The notes under the pieces: generated by a model
Seen by the model: the letters and a program-made list of their open reading frames with translations, nothing else
Told to the model about the DNA's origin: nothing
Databases searched by the model: none
Shown here: positions 1 to 12,211 of the stretch, in pieces
How the letters are laid out: every line of letters starts with the position of its first letter
Position numbering within the stretch: the stretch's first letter is position 1
Position numbers and translations under genes: made by a program
From: Dreissena polymorpha
Lineage: Eukaryota; Mollusca; Bivalvia; Myida; Dreissenidae
Assembly (NCBI RefSeq): GCF_020536995.1
Contig: NC_068357.1
Location: 66,532,128 to 66,596,127, forward strand
Direction: 5' to 3'
DNA length: 64,000 nucleotides

Positions 1-454
1 GCAGCGTTAGTCTTGATACAATAATTTACAATTGTCATGTGTAACTGTGCAAACATGATGTGAATTTGTTAAAGTTTTTATATCACTTGCATTACTTAAT
101 AAACAATGACATGGGTCAGTGTTAATATAGATTATGCATGTTTGGTTTCATTCTCGGTATCATTCTAACATGTTAGTACTCATTGGCAAGTACAGTTATT
201 TAAATAATATGTTATGGTTTTGCAGCTTTCTTGCTTTAATTCAATATAAATCATTACAGCCTCAATAGATCTTAACATGTTTACTTGGTAATATAATGTT
301 CACTAAATATTGGGATTACACACATTTAATACATTTATAGTTTACTCTATGCCAATTAATTCAATTGAAATTACTTGTGAATGATGCTGACCATTTGTCC
401 TTTGTTGTTTTGCTTAGAATATTTAAGATCCTATTTTTATGCCCGCCTTCGAAA

Positions 455-1228
455 AAGAGAGGGTATATTGCTTTGCTCATGTCTGCGGTCAGCCGGTCTG
501 TCGGTCCGTCCACCAGGTGGTTGTCAGATGATAACTCAAGAACGCTTGGGCCTAGGACCATGAAACTTCATAGGTACATTGATCTTGACTCGCAGATGAT
601 CCCTATTGATTTTGAGGTCACTAGGTCAAAGGTCAAGGTCACGGTGACCCGAAATAGTAAAATGGTTTCCGGATGATAACTCAAGAACGCATACGCCTAG
701 GATCATGAAACTTCATGGGTAGATTGATCATGACTCGCAGATGACCCCTATTGATTTTGAGGTCACTAGGTCAAAGGTCAAGGTCACGGTGACCCGAAAT
801 AGTAAAATGGTTTCCGGATGATAACTCAAGAACGCATACGCCTAGGATCATGAAACTTCATGGGTAGATTGATCATGACTCGCAGATGACCCCTTTTGAT
901 TTTGAGGTCACTAGGTCAAAGGTCAAGGTCACGGTGACCGGAAATAGTAAAATTGTTTTCGAATGATAACTCAAGAACGCATACGCCTAGGATCATGAAA
1001 CTTCATAGGTAGATTGATCATGACTCGCAGATGACCCCTATTGATTTTGAGGTCACAAGGTCAAAGGTCACGGTGACCCGAAATAGTAAAATGATTTTTG
1101 GATGATAACTCAAGAACGCTTTTGCCTAGGATCATGACACTTCATAGGTACATTGATCGTGACTCGCAGATGACCCCTATTGATTTTAAGGTCACTAGGT
1201 CAAAGGTCAAGGTCACAGTGACAAAAAA
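455..1228. repeat. Tandem array, ~145-bp unit, with nuclear-receptor half-site clusters
   Basis: About five units begin with GATGATAACTCAAGAACGC (near 528, 674, 819, 963 and 1101), spaced ~145 bp. Each ends in a run of AGGTCA half-sites: AGGTCAAAGGTCA (a perfect DR1) in all five, and GGTCACGGTGACC (a perfect inverted repeat with 3-base spacer) in four. The array begins after GGTCTGTCGGTCCGTCC-type sequence that often opens such elements in bivalves. No coding potential is evident. It sits upstream of the first visible DNAJC17 exon, probably inside an intron. Confidence 0.8.
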
Positions 1229-2342
1229 CTAATTCACACAATGGCTGCCACTACAACGGACAGCCCATATGGGGGGCATGCATGTTTTACAAACAGCCCT
1301 TGTTCTTTTTTCGGCATAGCTGTTTAACGTCACTTTTGACCTTAGATGACCTTCATTCATGATAGGTTCGAAATGAATAAATCCGAATTGTGCATTGGCT
1401 AATAATACAAAAATTACCGTAAACATTGGTAGTCTAGTTCCTAGACTAAAACATTGGATGCATATCATTTGAACTGAAATATGAATATATTGTAAATTAC
1501 ATGTAAATTACAATAAATTAAAAACTGTCATGATACAAAACATCCTCTAAACATTACATCGGAACGTTTCTCCTTAGTTTACAAAGCAGTATACATGTAG
1601 CATTAATCACATGTCTGTACAATTCAAAGAATCTATTGTTTACATGCTGTAGCGGCCACACTAAACACTACAAAAACAGGCTAGATTGAACTTTACCGGT
1701 ACACAGTTGTTTACCACTATTGACAAAGCGAGGGTTTGTGGGCTGTAGCCTGCGATACTAAGGAAATATATAGGTGTTGGAAATATATCTGTCTTTGATT
1801 AATTATAATCCATATTTCGTGTATTGGTGTAAATATGTTTCTTTGTACTTTGTTTTTTTCATTTTTTATATAAATTTCTGTTTTTCTGCAAAAAATTCAT
1901 ATCACTATGAAGCTTGCAATATGAGTCTTTTATGTTTACATTCTACTAACATCTGTACACATTATAACACATTATCTTTTATTTCATTCCAACATTATAT
2001 TCATAGTTTTTCAGTGGTGAATATGTTATCTTTTCCTATTGAAACTAATGTATTACTCATTCATTTATGAAAACCTAGTCATTACAATACTTATTGACAA
2101 TAAAACATACAATTTCACCTCTTCTTGTTCTTCATTTTTTTTTTTTAATACATTGAAATATATTATCTTATTATCACTCACTACCTTCATTAAAATACAT
2201 GGTCGCTTCATTCCATCTCCTTTCACTGGTCGCAAACATTACAACATCAACGCCGTATATCTTTTTAAAGATATTTCTTGTTTAGGTTGCCTTATAAAAT
2301 AATAAAAATTTAAATTCTGCATAATTTTTACCTTTTACCTAG
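1229..2342. other. AT-rich probable intron, nothing recognised
   Basis: Very AT-rich sequence leading to the acceptor of the first visible DNAJC17 exon. Long open frames here are low-complexity (F, Y, I, L rich) and show no splice-bounded conserved peptide. The same holds for 1-454. Confidence 0.5.
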
Positions 2343-5300
2343 GCGGCATATGACAAGATACTCAAGGCAAAGAAGGCTGCTGACCAAAGGAGAAAACAGT
2401 ATGATTCTAAGAGGAAAAAATTCAAAGATGGTATGACAACTTTGTAATTAAAGTCAATTTCCTATTAAATAAGCAATTTTTTTAATTCTTTTAAAAATTC
2501 GTAGCATATATTTTATCTATTGAAAGTCTTACCAACGAAAAGAAATCATGAAATCTCTCAGCTAATTCTTATTTAGTTATCATTCACAAAGCATCAGAAG
2601 TAAATCTTGTAAATACGCTACATTCATTACAAGTGTACATTTGTGTAAATTTAAGATTTGCACCAAATGCTTTTGATCAAAAATATAATTGAAAAGTATT
2701 CCTTACCAACATTTCTTATTTTCGTTTCTTATAAACATGATTAAATTTCTTTCTTAGGTACAAATAGTTATAGCTAAATGAATCTTTCATTTTATTGATT
2801 TTATTTTGCCGCACACCATTTTACCATACAAAGAGTTCCTTTTGGTGGACAGTGGTTTTAAATGATTTCTTTCAATCATTAATGACTAATGATTAATTGC
2901 ACATAACGCAACTAAAATTGTTTAAAGACATATACCAGCGTAGATGTTAAAGCATATTCTATTAGTATATAAGTATACAATACAACAGGCTTTGCGAAAT
3001 TGGAAAAATCTGCCTGTCATTCAAACATGCATTTCAGAAAACGTGCCGGTCTGTAAAAAATTTAGCCGGACCGAAAAAACAACAACATAAAAACGACATA
3101 TTGGATGATGACGAAATATGTAACAGCTAGGGCATCTAATTGGTCAAACTATATTTAACTGACCAATGATATCCATTTTGCTACTGAGTTTGAAGTAGGT
3201 GTTGTGTTACCAGTTGGATTTGGTAATTGTACGTAACAAACTTATTGCAAACATCAAACAATGAGCGATCTCATTTTCATGATGTAGTAAGCGGTTTCCT
3301 CTTCGAATTTTCCACTTTGAAAAAAATATGATTTGTTTGCATTTATTTCACATTTTTCCGGTCGCCAGGACCGACATTCTTGTTTAACCTGTCGGACCAA
3401 ATGGAAATCTGCCGGTCAGGACCGGCGGACCGGCTATTCGCCAAGCCTGATACAATAAAATTAACTGAATACAGGAAAACAGTAAATAAGTTGTTCTTCT
3501 TTGTAGAGCTTGAATAGAGAAAAATATTCTATTTAATGAATCCATATCAGTATCGTTTATGCAAAGTGATTGTCATGATTGTCCAGACATTTCACAAGCC
3601 GATATAATGCAGAAAAATGCTACCATGTTCATTAATGAAAGAAAAAAAATATCAAAAACTTCGCTCTGTGATTAAAACATTTTGGAAGTTATTTTGCTAA
3701 TAAATGTGACCATAATGTCAAATAATTCAATTATTTTTATATGTGCCTCGTTCAAGGAAAGCCGAGCTTAATGCACATGAAGTCTCGACAGGCTTATGTC
3801 ACACAATATTTTCCGCCAAGCCTGGATTTTTTTATTAGAGACTTCCTTTAAGTGATAAATTCCATACAAGACAAAGCCATGTCCCTTATTAGCCTGTGCA
3901 GACTGCACAGGATAATTTTAGACAACACTTTACACATACCGGGTATGCATTTAGCCCAGCTATGTGTGTATATAGATTTGGAGGCCAGAGAAAGAGCGGC
4001 CGCAGAACAGAAGGAAGACCCAGCAGCAGCAGCAAAGAATCTTCAGAAGGAGGTAGGTGTACGGGCAGGGACCAGGGCTCCATTTAGTTACTACTTAAGG
4101 GAAAATTTTGTTATAATTTTAGGCGTCAATAACTCTTATTGTCCCCTACAGGTGAAACTGGAGGGGACTTATGGTTTGTGCTCTGTCTGTCAGTCAGTCT
4201 GTCTGTCACACTTTTCTGGATCCTGCGATAACTTTAAAAGGTTTTCATATTTTTTTCATGAAACTTGAAACATGGATAGATGGCAATATGGAGATTATGC
4301 ACGTCATTTTATTTTGTTCCTACGTCAAGAATTCTGGTTTGCTATGGCAACAAATATATTTTTAAAAATTGACACTGGTGGAGTTGCACTGATAGGGGAC
4401 AATTTTGCTTGGCAATCTCTTGTTTAGACTTAATTTTGTCTAAAAAATCCTTGTTTCACTAAAACAACGGCTTTACAAATCTTCAAAAGGGGTAATGTGG
4501 GTTGCAACAACTTTTTTTGAAGCCACCTTTTGTTCGTACTCCTGTGTGCTATGTGAAATGCTTTGACATCTAGTCACAAACATCTGAAGTATTATTTACA
4601 GTTTCATGTATAAAAGTAGATTGTTCTGAGATTGTTTCATAAAAATAGTCGCTTATATACCACAGGCATTTAACTCTCAAACAATGAAAGACCTTCATTT
4701 AAAAAATTGTATGGGGCACTACCCTGCTAATTCTGACTACCTTGCTAACTCTGATTAGCATTTAAGCTGAATTTAGAACCATTTTCTTCCCAGGGTAAGA
4801 AAGTTAATTTGTGTGAAACAACTTAATTATACACATGCCTTTAAATGGGTAACAAATTCATGAGGCTTAGTTTTTAGTTAGGCTGTTTTTGGAGAAAACC
4901 CCAAGGTTTTGTCATAGCCAGCTTGTGGTCTCTTGTCGTCTGCGATCTGTGTCGTGCTAAAACCTTAACATTTTCTTTATTTTTTTAACATTGGCTCTAA
5001 AATCAAAGTGCTTTCACCTACAACTTTGAAACTTCATATGAAGGTGCACCTCGATGAGTTCTACACGCCACACCCATTTTTGGGTCACTAGGTCAAAGGT
5101 CAAGGTCACTGTGAGCTCTAAAAAAAGAACACCTCTTCTGACAAACTTTCATGTTTTCAAAACTGCACCTGCAGTCAAGCGTAGGCAACCGCTGTGCTAA
5201 GTTTCCATCTTTCCGCTCCTCTGTTGATGCTGCTAGATTGAGCGACTTCGTAAAGAGGGAAACGCTATACTGCGCGAGACTCAGGAGCTGTTGAAGAGAG

Positions 5301-8300
5301 ACCTGGAGGAAAAAATGAAAACTGTGGCACAGTCAGACAGCGAGAGTGATGAAGAGAGCAGAACTGCAAAAGTCAAGGTGGGCCCATATTTTTAAAAATC
5401 ACATAGATGATATTTCCCCATAAATTGAGATATTTAATAAAACTAGGAAAAGTGCCTCTTTTCTAGAAGATAATTTTGTAGTTACAATTTGATATTTATG
5501 AAATCAATAAGAAAAAAATATATGTCATGCAAAAAATAATTTCTTGATTTAGTGGGATTCGAACTAAGACCTACAAAATGGCCTACTTCAATGAGAACTT
5601 TACTTCATAACCATCCTGTTATCAATAATGTGCATGCGTTAATAGGAATTTTATGCACATTTCATTCATAAAGATTTAAATAATACTACTGATTTTATTG
5701 CACCCACCATGAGTGTCTTCAGGGACAACTTTTTATAGTGACCATATTAACATCTGATATGCTCCTTTAATAATACATTTGAGCCGTGCACTGTGAAAAA
5801 GTGGTTTAATGTATGTGCCGACAGTGCATGTGCGGACTGCACAGGCTTATCAGGGACGACAATTTTTGCCTAAACTTGACTTTTGCTAGATAGAGACTTT
5901 CTCTTGAAATGAAAAATATCATAAAAGCAAAAGGTGTCGTCCCTGATTAGCTGTGCGGACTGCACAGGCTAATCTGGGACGACACTTTACGCACATGCAT
6001 TAAACCCCTTTTCACAGAGCATGGCACATTTATGAAATGTCACAGATAATAGATCTTGAAAAATGTTGGTGTGCCTTTTTTATGTATCACTAATGAAAGA
6101 TATGCACAAATCAAGGTGTGCATTTAGTAATAGCACAAATTATAAATTGCAAACACACTGTGTGTGCCTTTGATGATACCACACATTATAGATATGCAAA
6201 AATCAAGGTGTGCCTTTGTTAATATCACAAATTAAAGATTGGCAAAAACAATATGTGCCTTTGTTAATAACACAAATTATAGAAATGGAATAATCAATGT
6301 GTGCCATTGATAATTTCACAAATAAAAGATCCCCAAAATCAAGGGGTGCCTTTTTAATATAACATATTTGCATTTGTTAACATCACATATTAAAGGTCCA
6401 CACAAAGAAAGGTGTGTCATGGTCTTTGTAAATCAACTAACAACGCCATATCTCTTTTGACTATTTGTTTTGTATAATTGTCTATGCTTTTATTTCAGGC
6501 TAAATGGAAAATAAAGAAAGGTGATACCAGAGATGAAGGTTACACCAAAGACGAGTTGTTTGATATATTTTCCAAGGTAAAATATTTCCAAACAAGCCAT
6601 AAGTGTACTGAAAAAGTTTTTTTTTTTTTTGCATAATATGGATAAATGACAAACAAATCTGTGTGTCGTATTTAAATGTACAGTTGTTTGTCCTACCTAA
6701 GTAACATTTAAACATGATAAATACATTTGCCAAACACAATGAGGTCTAAATTCACAGCACTCTATTGTGTTCAATGTTTACCTTGTCCTTTAACTGCCCT
6801 ATAGTTGTATATAACAAATGAGAAACAAAGTGTGTTTTTATTATTTATTTACCAAATATATTATCTGTCTGATAATGTTTCAGTATGGTGAAGTTCTCAA
6901 CATTGTTGTGTCAGTAAAGAAATCAGGGACTGCCATAGTAGAGTTTGCATCTCCTTACAATGCGGTAAGTACTGTTGTATTTTGTCTGAGACTCAATATC
7001 AACTTGATGAAAGTTGATGGGCAAATAATTTCTTTTTAGTTCCTTTTCTGTTTATTAGTTCAGTTTTGTCGCTTGAAATATGCATGATTGTAGCTTTATT
7101 GAAGCAAGTGATATGAAAATAAATTGAAGACTCTTGTCTAAATTCAGACAGTGTATACACTTAAAGTTATGTATGTGACAGGTGCTATATGTATAGATTC
7201 AAAGGGTTTTGAAAACAATTTAGTCTTAGTGTTTATGGTAGGCAATGTACATCACAAATGTTACTGATATTCACCATATTTGAAGTAAAGGTCTCTATAA
7301 ATGTGTCTTGTTCTGAGAAAACTGGGCTTAATTCATGTGCGTAAAGTGTCGTCCCAGATTAGCCTGTGCAGTCCGCACAGGCTAATCAGGGACAACACTT
7401 TCAGCCTAAACTTGATTTTCGGTAAGGAGGGACTTCCTTGAAACTAAAAATACCATTAAAGCGGAAAGTGTCGTCCCTGATTAGACTGTGCGGACTGCAC
7501 CGGCTAATCTGGGACAACACTTTACGCACATGAATTAAGCCCAGTTTTCTCAGAACAAGACACAAATATACAATTTTATTAAAAGGATAATTATACACCC
7601 AGTAACGAAAAAAGAGAGTTATGCTGGGAACACCCTCTTGTATATCTGTCAACCCATTTGTGTTCCCATGGACATAGGCTTTTCTGATGTAATTCTTTTG
7701 TGCGTGTTTTTTCAATGTCAACATCCAAACTTGCACACATTGTTTATTGCAATATGAAGATTTGATTTTACTATTTTTATCTACATTATTCAACATTATA
7801 AAGATTCTTCCCTTTTTCAACATTACATTTTATTATTACAACTTGCTACATATTAAAACCCACAGGCACAGCATACAGAGTTTTGGTCATGACTTTGAGA
7901 CGCTTTAGTTTGAACATATTTCCTTTGATAGCTATAATTATGATTGTTAGTATGACTACAACAAATATTTCATTCTATACAGGATCTTGCAGTGCGCAGT
8001 GTCACTGGAAAACCAGACTTTCCATTAACATTGAGCTGGTTGTCAGGACAACCGAGTGAGGAGAGGGTAGGAAACCATGTAAACCCAAACCTTGGTCAGT
8101 CTTACCCAGCAAATGGCACTTTTCAAACAACAGCTGAGGTAATTGTTGTCATAATTATTAATCAGTATTAAGATTGAGTAGTTAACTAATGTATTATAGA
8201 AATGATACGCAATTGATAATGTTTTACATAAAGTATTAAAGGGACCTTTCACATTTTGGTAAATTGACAAAACTATTTTAAAAAATTCCAGATTCAAACA

Positions 8301-9500
8301 ATTTTGTTGTAGTTATGATATTTATGAGAAAACAGTAATACTAAACATTAACCATGCTCTAAAATATCCATTTTATGCATCTTTTGACGATTTAAAAACC
8401 TGAAAATATCATTGTTGCAACGGGAAACGATTGAATAATTTGGAAAGTTCTGTTGTTGTCCTTATATTTTGTGACACTCGAGAATTGCTTATATAAAGTA
8501 TAAAATACATTATTGATTGTACTTTACACATTAAACCCTGTGCATTTCACAGAGCATTGCTCATTATTATTATGCTCCCCCAAATTTTTTGGGAGGAGCG
8601 TATAGTCGCCGCTTCGTCTGTCCGTGTGTCCTTCCGTACGTGCACACTTTTTGTCTGGGCTACATGTATTTCTCAGCAATTAATGACCGGAATTCAATTA
8701 AACATTATGGGAAGCTTCACTATTAAGAGGAGATTTGCATATTATCAGCAGGTTCTGGTCAGATGATTTTTCACAGAGTTATGGCCCTTTGAAATTTTCC
8801 ATTAACTGTACATATAGTGCAATTCTTGTCCCCTCAACTACTGACTGAAATTATATGAAGCTTTATGGGAAACTTAACTACCTTGAGGAGATGCGCATGT
8901 TATTTGTGGGTTCTGGTTAGATGATTTAATTAGAGAGTTATGGCCCTTTGAAATTTTTAAGTTGCTAAACCATCCATCATATTATTTTGCCCTTCAAGAC
9001 ATTTCCTTTTATCTGAATATATAGTGCAATATTGTGACAAAAAAAAACTTTGGGGAGCATCACCCGTTGGAGACGGTTTCTTGTTTTAATTGCTATTACT
9101 ATGTTCTATACTGTCAATGCAATGTACATGGATAATCTTTTGTATTAAATCATGAATCATAGAGAAATCTACAATATACATACACACGTTCCTGTTAAAC
9201 TGGATTTTTGCTAAAGAGTGACTTGCTTTAAACAAAAAATAAAAGAAGAAAGTTTCGTCCCTGAATAGCCTGTGCAGACTGAACAGGCTAACATGGAACG
9301 ACACTTAACGCAAATGCATGAACCACCCTTTTCCGTTTGCGAGTCCAATACATGTTCTGTTCTTGTTGCAGGATACATTCAGCGGGCCACCAAGCAGTGA
9401 TAACCGAGACTTTGAGAGTATTGTGCTGATGAAGATGAGACAAGCAGAGGAAAGGAAGCGACTGATAGAGCAGATGATGAAAGAGGAAGATGAGGGGTGA
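2343..9500 (+). CDS. DNAJC17: DNAJC17, C-terminal seven exons (5' part outside window)
   Basis: Exons read at 2343-2430, 3976-4052, 5237-5377, 6499-6576, 6884-6964, 7983-8138 and 9372-9500 (stop TGA). All have AG/GT borders and the phases join, giving 249 residues. The first exon opens with [20 protein letters not shown], the tail of the J domain; the next two give a charged coiled coil ([14 protein letters not shown]). Exons 4-6 form the RRM ([38 protein letters not shown]). The last exon ends [20 protein letters not shown], matching the remembered human C-terminus (RDYESLVMMRMRQ). DNAJC17 is a nuclear J-protein with an RRM that associates with spliceosomes; that role is family knowledge. 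The exons encoding most of the J domain (with HPD) are not in the window, so they must lie left of base 1. The introns carry at least six DNA-element copies. Identity is firm; exon ends are hand-read. Confidence 0.93.
2986..3449. mobile_element. Non-autonomous hAT-like element
   Basis: Ends are CAGGCTTTGCGAA and TTCGCCAAGCCTG, an imperfect terminal inverted repeat of CAGG...CCTG type. The direct repeat ATACAA flanks both sides (2980-2985 and 3450-3455). Length is 464 bp, with no transposase frame. It lies in a DNAJC17 intron. Subterminal GCCGGACC/GGTCCGGC-like motifs recur inside (near 3045-3075 and 3360-3435). Confidence 0.65.
3745..3950. repeat. Degenerate copy of the long-palindrome MITE
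   Basis: Contains TTAGCCTGTGCAGACTGCAC and AACACTTTACACAT, recognisable remnants of the palindromic family seen intact at 7303-7565. It ends about 25 bases before the acceptor of the second visible DNAJC17 exon. Confidence 0.6.
4132..4425. mobile_element. GTCCCCTAC-ended DNA element, single internal unit
   Basis: Opens TTATTGTCCCCTACAGGTG, carries one CTGGATCCTGCGATAACTTT unit, and closes GATAGGGGACAATTTTGCTT followed by CTCTTGTTT. It is the same family as the two multi-unit copies at 22785-24220. It lies in the DNAJC17 intron 80 bases after a splice donor. Confidence 0.7.
4875..5201. mobile_element. TTAG-CTGTTTTTGGAGAAAACC family MITE
   Basis: Shares the order GGAGAAAACC...CAAGGT, AACATTGGCTCTAAAATCAA, ACAACTTTGAAACTTCATAT and AGGTCAAAGGTCAAGGTCAC with 32837-33154. 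It ends about 35 bases before a DNAJC17 acceptor. It carries an AGGTCA half-site cluster. Confidence 0.7.
5791..6030. mobile_element. Long-palindrome MITE, copy 1
   Basis: Two arms are near reverse complements. Arm motifs include CATGTGCGGACTGCACAGGC and its mirror TGTGCGGACTGCACAGGCTA, then GACGACACTTTACGCACATG. The ends read GCCGTGCACTGTGAAAA and TTTTCACAGAGCATGGCAC. No coding. It lies in a DNAJC17 intron. Confidence 0.8.
7303..7565. mobile_element. Long-palindrome MITE, best copy
   Basis: The ends TGTCTTGTTCTGAGAAAACT and AGTTTTCTCAGAACAAGACA are exact reverse complements, and almost the whole element folds on itself. Each arm has a further inner palindrome (CCTGTGCAGTCCGCACAGG). About 260 bp, non-coding, in a DNAJC17 intron. 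It is a foldback-type MITE; which superfamily supplies the transposase is unclear. Confidence 0.85.
8236..8545. mobile_element. Truncated TTAA-type MITE without its tRNA-like half
   Basis: Starts TTAAAGGGACCTTTCACATT and follows the first ~300 bp of the family seen complete at 41775-42293. It stops matching at ATTGATTGTACT, exactly where the other copies enter the tRNA-like unit. It begins 97 bases after a DNAJC17 splice donor. Confidence 0.7.
8573..9087. mobile_element. GCTCCCCCAAA-ended repeat
   Basis: Starts TATGCTCCCCCAAATTTTTT, has the CTGTCCGTGTGTCCTTCCGT opening common to several bivalve elements, and ends with GGGGAGCATCACCCGTTGGA and CGGTTTCTTGTTT. The interior has two diverged ~170-bp units sharing GAGTTATGGCCCTTTGAAAT. 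Non-coding, in the last DNAJC17 intron. Confidence 0.6.
9175..9340. repeat. Half copy of the long-palindrome MITE
   Basis: Contains AGCCTGTGCAGACTGAACAG and CATGGAACGACACTTAACGC, the right arm of the palindromic family. It ends about 30 bases before the acceptor of the last DNAJC17 exon. Confidence 0.65.
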
Positions 9501-9519
9501 CACTGACCTTGATAGAATG

Positions 9520-9525
9520 AATAAA
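9520..9525 (+). terminator. Candidate poly(A) signal of DNAJC17
   Basis: AATAAA lies 20 bases after the DNAJC17 stop codon. This is close, but it is the first canonical hexamer downstream. Further use of later signals cannot be excluded. Confidence 0.4.
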
Positions 9526-11950
9526 TTATAGATGATAAAATGAGCATGGCTGGGTCTGAAAAAGGGAGATCTTGAATGGTTTTGTTGACTCGAAGGGAAA
9601 TAATTGAATTTAGTGGCTCAGTAGAAAATGAGAGAGATATCCATGCAGTTATATGTTATGACTTCTTGTGGACAAACATGGATACTTCAAAAGCTTTTGG
9701 GATGGTTTAGATGAAAGTACGAAAAAATAGTTGAACTAATATCTGCAGTAGGCAAATTTTTTTTTAAAGATGAATGTCTCTAGAATATAAGGAAGATGAA
9801 AACAATGTAAACAGCATAGTCATTTGTTGGTTTTGATTGAAATATGAGAAAAAGACAGTTTCATGCTTAAAGTGATGCCAAATACAAAATCAGTTTACCG
9901 ATATTTAAGACTTATTGTTAACATGCTCTTTAATGTGAAACCGCAACTTCAAGTGTGGCTATCTATTGGCATATGAACAAAATTGATTGCGGTAAAGGTA
10001 CAAAAACAAATGGACTGAAATGATAATAATTTAACTTATGTAAGTATGAATTTGATTTATTATGACAATGCGTTTGTTTGGACGGCGTGTTTTGTAAATG
10101 ATTGTTTATAATGACAGCGTCCTAGCCACACTGAGGCACACCGTGGCAGTTGCCTCGGCTAAAACTTGCAGAGCAATTTTGAGATAGCAAGGAAAAAAGG
10201 ATCCATTGACCACTATTATATTGTCTGTAGTAATATCATCCCATGTACATGAAGACAGCATTAATATGAATGGCTACAAAATAAGCAAAGTTAAAAAAAA
10301 CACGGATAAAAATACAAAGTTTATTGTGTATGTTCTTTATTTATTAAAAAAACAAAAACAATTTTAACCGCTACTCTTTATTTAAGCAGTTTGTTTCATG
10401 TGTCGAACATCAAGTCTAGCAACGTTCCATTTAATGATATTAAAAGTGTCCAGAGCACGTGCTTCCTTGTTTACGAAGCCTGATCCCCAGTCGTCCGATC
10501 ATTAAAACAGTTCATTGTCTTCTGATGTCACCACTAGCATAGTGGTTTTATCAACATTCATCTGTATGTATTGTTACTCTCTCTTCATCGACTGCTCGAT
10601 GACCCCCATCCCTGTAAAAGTAATTACAGCCATAAGCTCACAGCTGCTGTAAAATCTTCATCAACACCATCTTTCCAATCATTATGATTATCCTTGTCAA
10701 TAAACCTAACTTTATTTGATTATACATATTTAAACAAATATATATTTGGCATAGCAGTTTGTATTTGGCAGTGTTTTTAAATAAAAACAAAGATTTATTA
10801 CTTCGCGATCACTAAAACATTCGGTCAAATATAAAGCTACTTTAATTGGACCAGCTGCTGGTACCTAAAAAAAAATAACTTTACGCAACAAACAAAACTT
10901 GTATAAACAGTTACGATGCAAGGTTAATTACTTTGAATATACCCGAATAGCTTTTGGCGTTCTGTGCGTTGAAAATCGCCTCTGCTCATCTTCAGACCAT
11001 CGAACCATAATGTTGAATTATTATGGCGTATGCCCGTCAATGTAATCTATCTAGAAAGGAAATGATATGGAAGATATGTAAAATCCGTAGGAAAACTCTT
11101 AATAAAAAATATGTATAATTTCACCCATGCACATGTTTGGAAAGCGAATACTGCATTATTATTTATTTAAATCAGACAATAAGCCTTAAATAAGTAACGC
11201 ATACGTGCAAAGAAGTCACGCAGTTTTTTTTCAATACCGATGTATTCACTATCACTAATCAAGAGAAATGTACATTACTTCATGTGTACTAAATACCATT
11301 AAACCATATTTCTCATATCTATTTATTTTTTATTATGTAATGGCAGGGTGTGTGGCGATTGAGAACCCATTGCTGAATATCTTTGTCTCTATGCCTGTCT
11401 TCATCAATTTCCCGAGACCTCTTTATTTTGAGATATATTTACCAAATAAGCATCAATTATTTAATGGTAGACATGAGGTATTATTTCAGCAAACCGCATA
11501 GATAACACATGGTCACTTTCACGTTCTCATATTAAATCAAATTTAAAACCAAAATTAATAGCATAGTATGTGCTCTTGGAAATAAAAAAATAATAGTTAA
11601 AAAAATACTTATACTAGTAAAAATATAATTTCATCAATAGAATTCGAATAAAATAACTTTGCACAAAACAAAATTTCGCAAAATCGGAATGAAACAGAGA
11701 TCAACCTCTTGGCGATCACAACTCAAAGGAAAGATAAAAAGTAATCGTCTTAAACTAAAGAAACTTAAGAAAATAAGAACAACTTGTTACTTTTAACTTT
11801 CAGAACAGAGCAAACACTACTTATATTGCTTCAATAGTTTTAATGTGTCGAATATTCAACCATACTTATTATTTAATAAATATGCATCATGTTGCACGAT
11901 TCTATAAACATCAAGCACTGTATTCTGCACATATAAAACAGTTAAAACAT
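9526..11950. other. No supported gene
   Basis: 3' flank of DNAJC17. Short open frames occur on both strands. One (10930-11015, - strand) reads WSEDEQRRFSTHRTPKAIR but has no partner exons that I can phase. I see no repeat with clear ends. Confidence 0.4.
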
Positions 11951-11951
11951 A

Positions 11952-12196
11952 AGTGTTGCTCTGAGAAAACTGCATAATGCATGTGCGTAAAGTGTCGTCG
12001 CAGATTAGCACATGCTAATCAGGAGCGACACTTTCCGCTTAAACTAGATTTTCGGTAAAAAGGGACTTCCTTTAAATGAAAATACTATTAAAGCGGAAAG
12101 TGTCGTCCCTGATTAACTTGTTCGGACTGCACAGGCCAATCTGGGACGACACTTTACGCACATGAATTTTGCCCAATTTTCACAGAACAAGACACT
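11952..12196. mobile_element. Long-palindrome MITE, copy beside the BEL element
   Basis: Arms with GTGCGTAAAGTGTCGTCGCA and GGGACGACACTTTACGCACA; the inner CTGTGCGG palindrome of one arm is shortened. The end ACAGAACAAGACACT lies just left of the LTR element's target duplication. Confidence 0.75.
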
Positions 12197-12211
12197 TAAC
12201 ATAATTTAAGC

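Noticed and set aside
1774-2302. Overlapping Phe/Tyr/Ile-rich frames of 98 and 87 residues
   Set aside because: Low-complexity AT-rich intron sequence, no splice or motif support.
10930-11015. Minus-strand peptide WSEDEQRRFSTHRTPKAIR as a Myb-like exon
   Set aside because: Too short, no other exon in phase, and the resemblance rests on a few residues.
11268-11501. 77-residue frame and its antisense counterpart
   Set aside because: No recognisable motif and no phased neighbouring exon on either strand.
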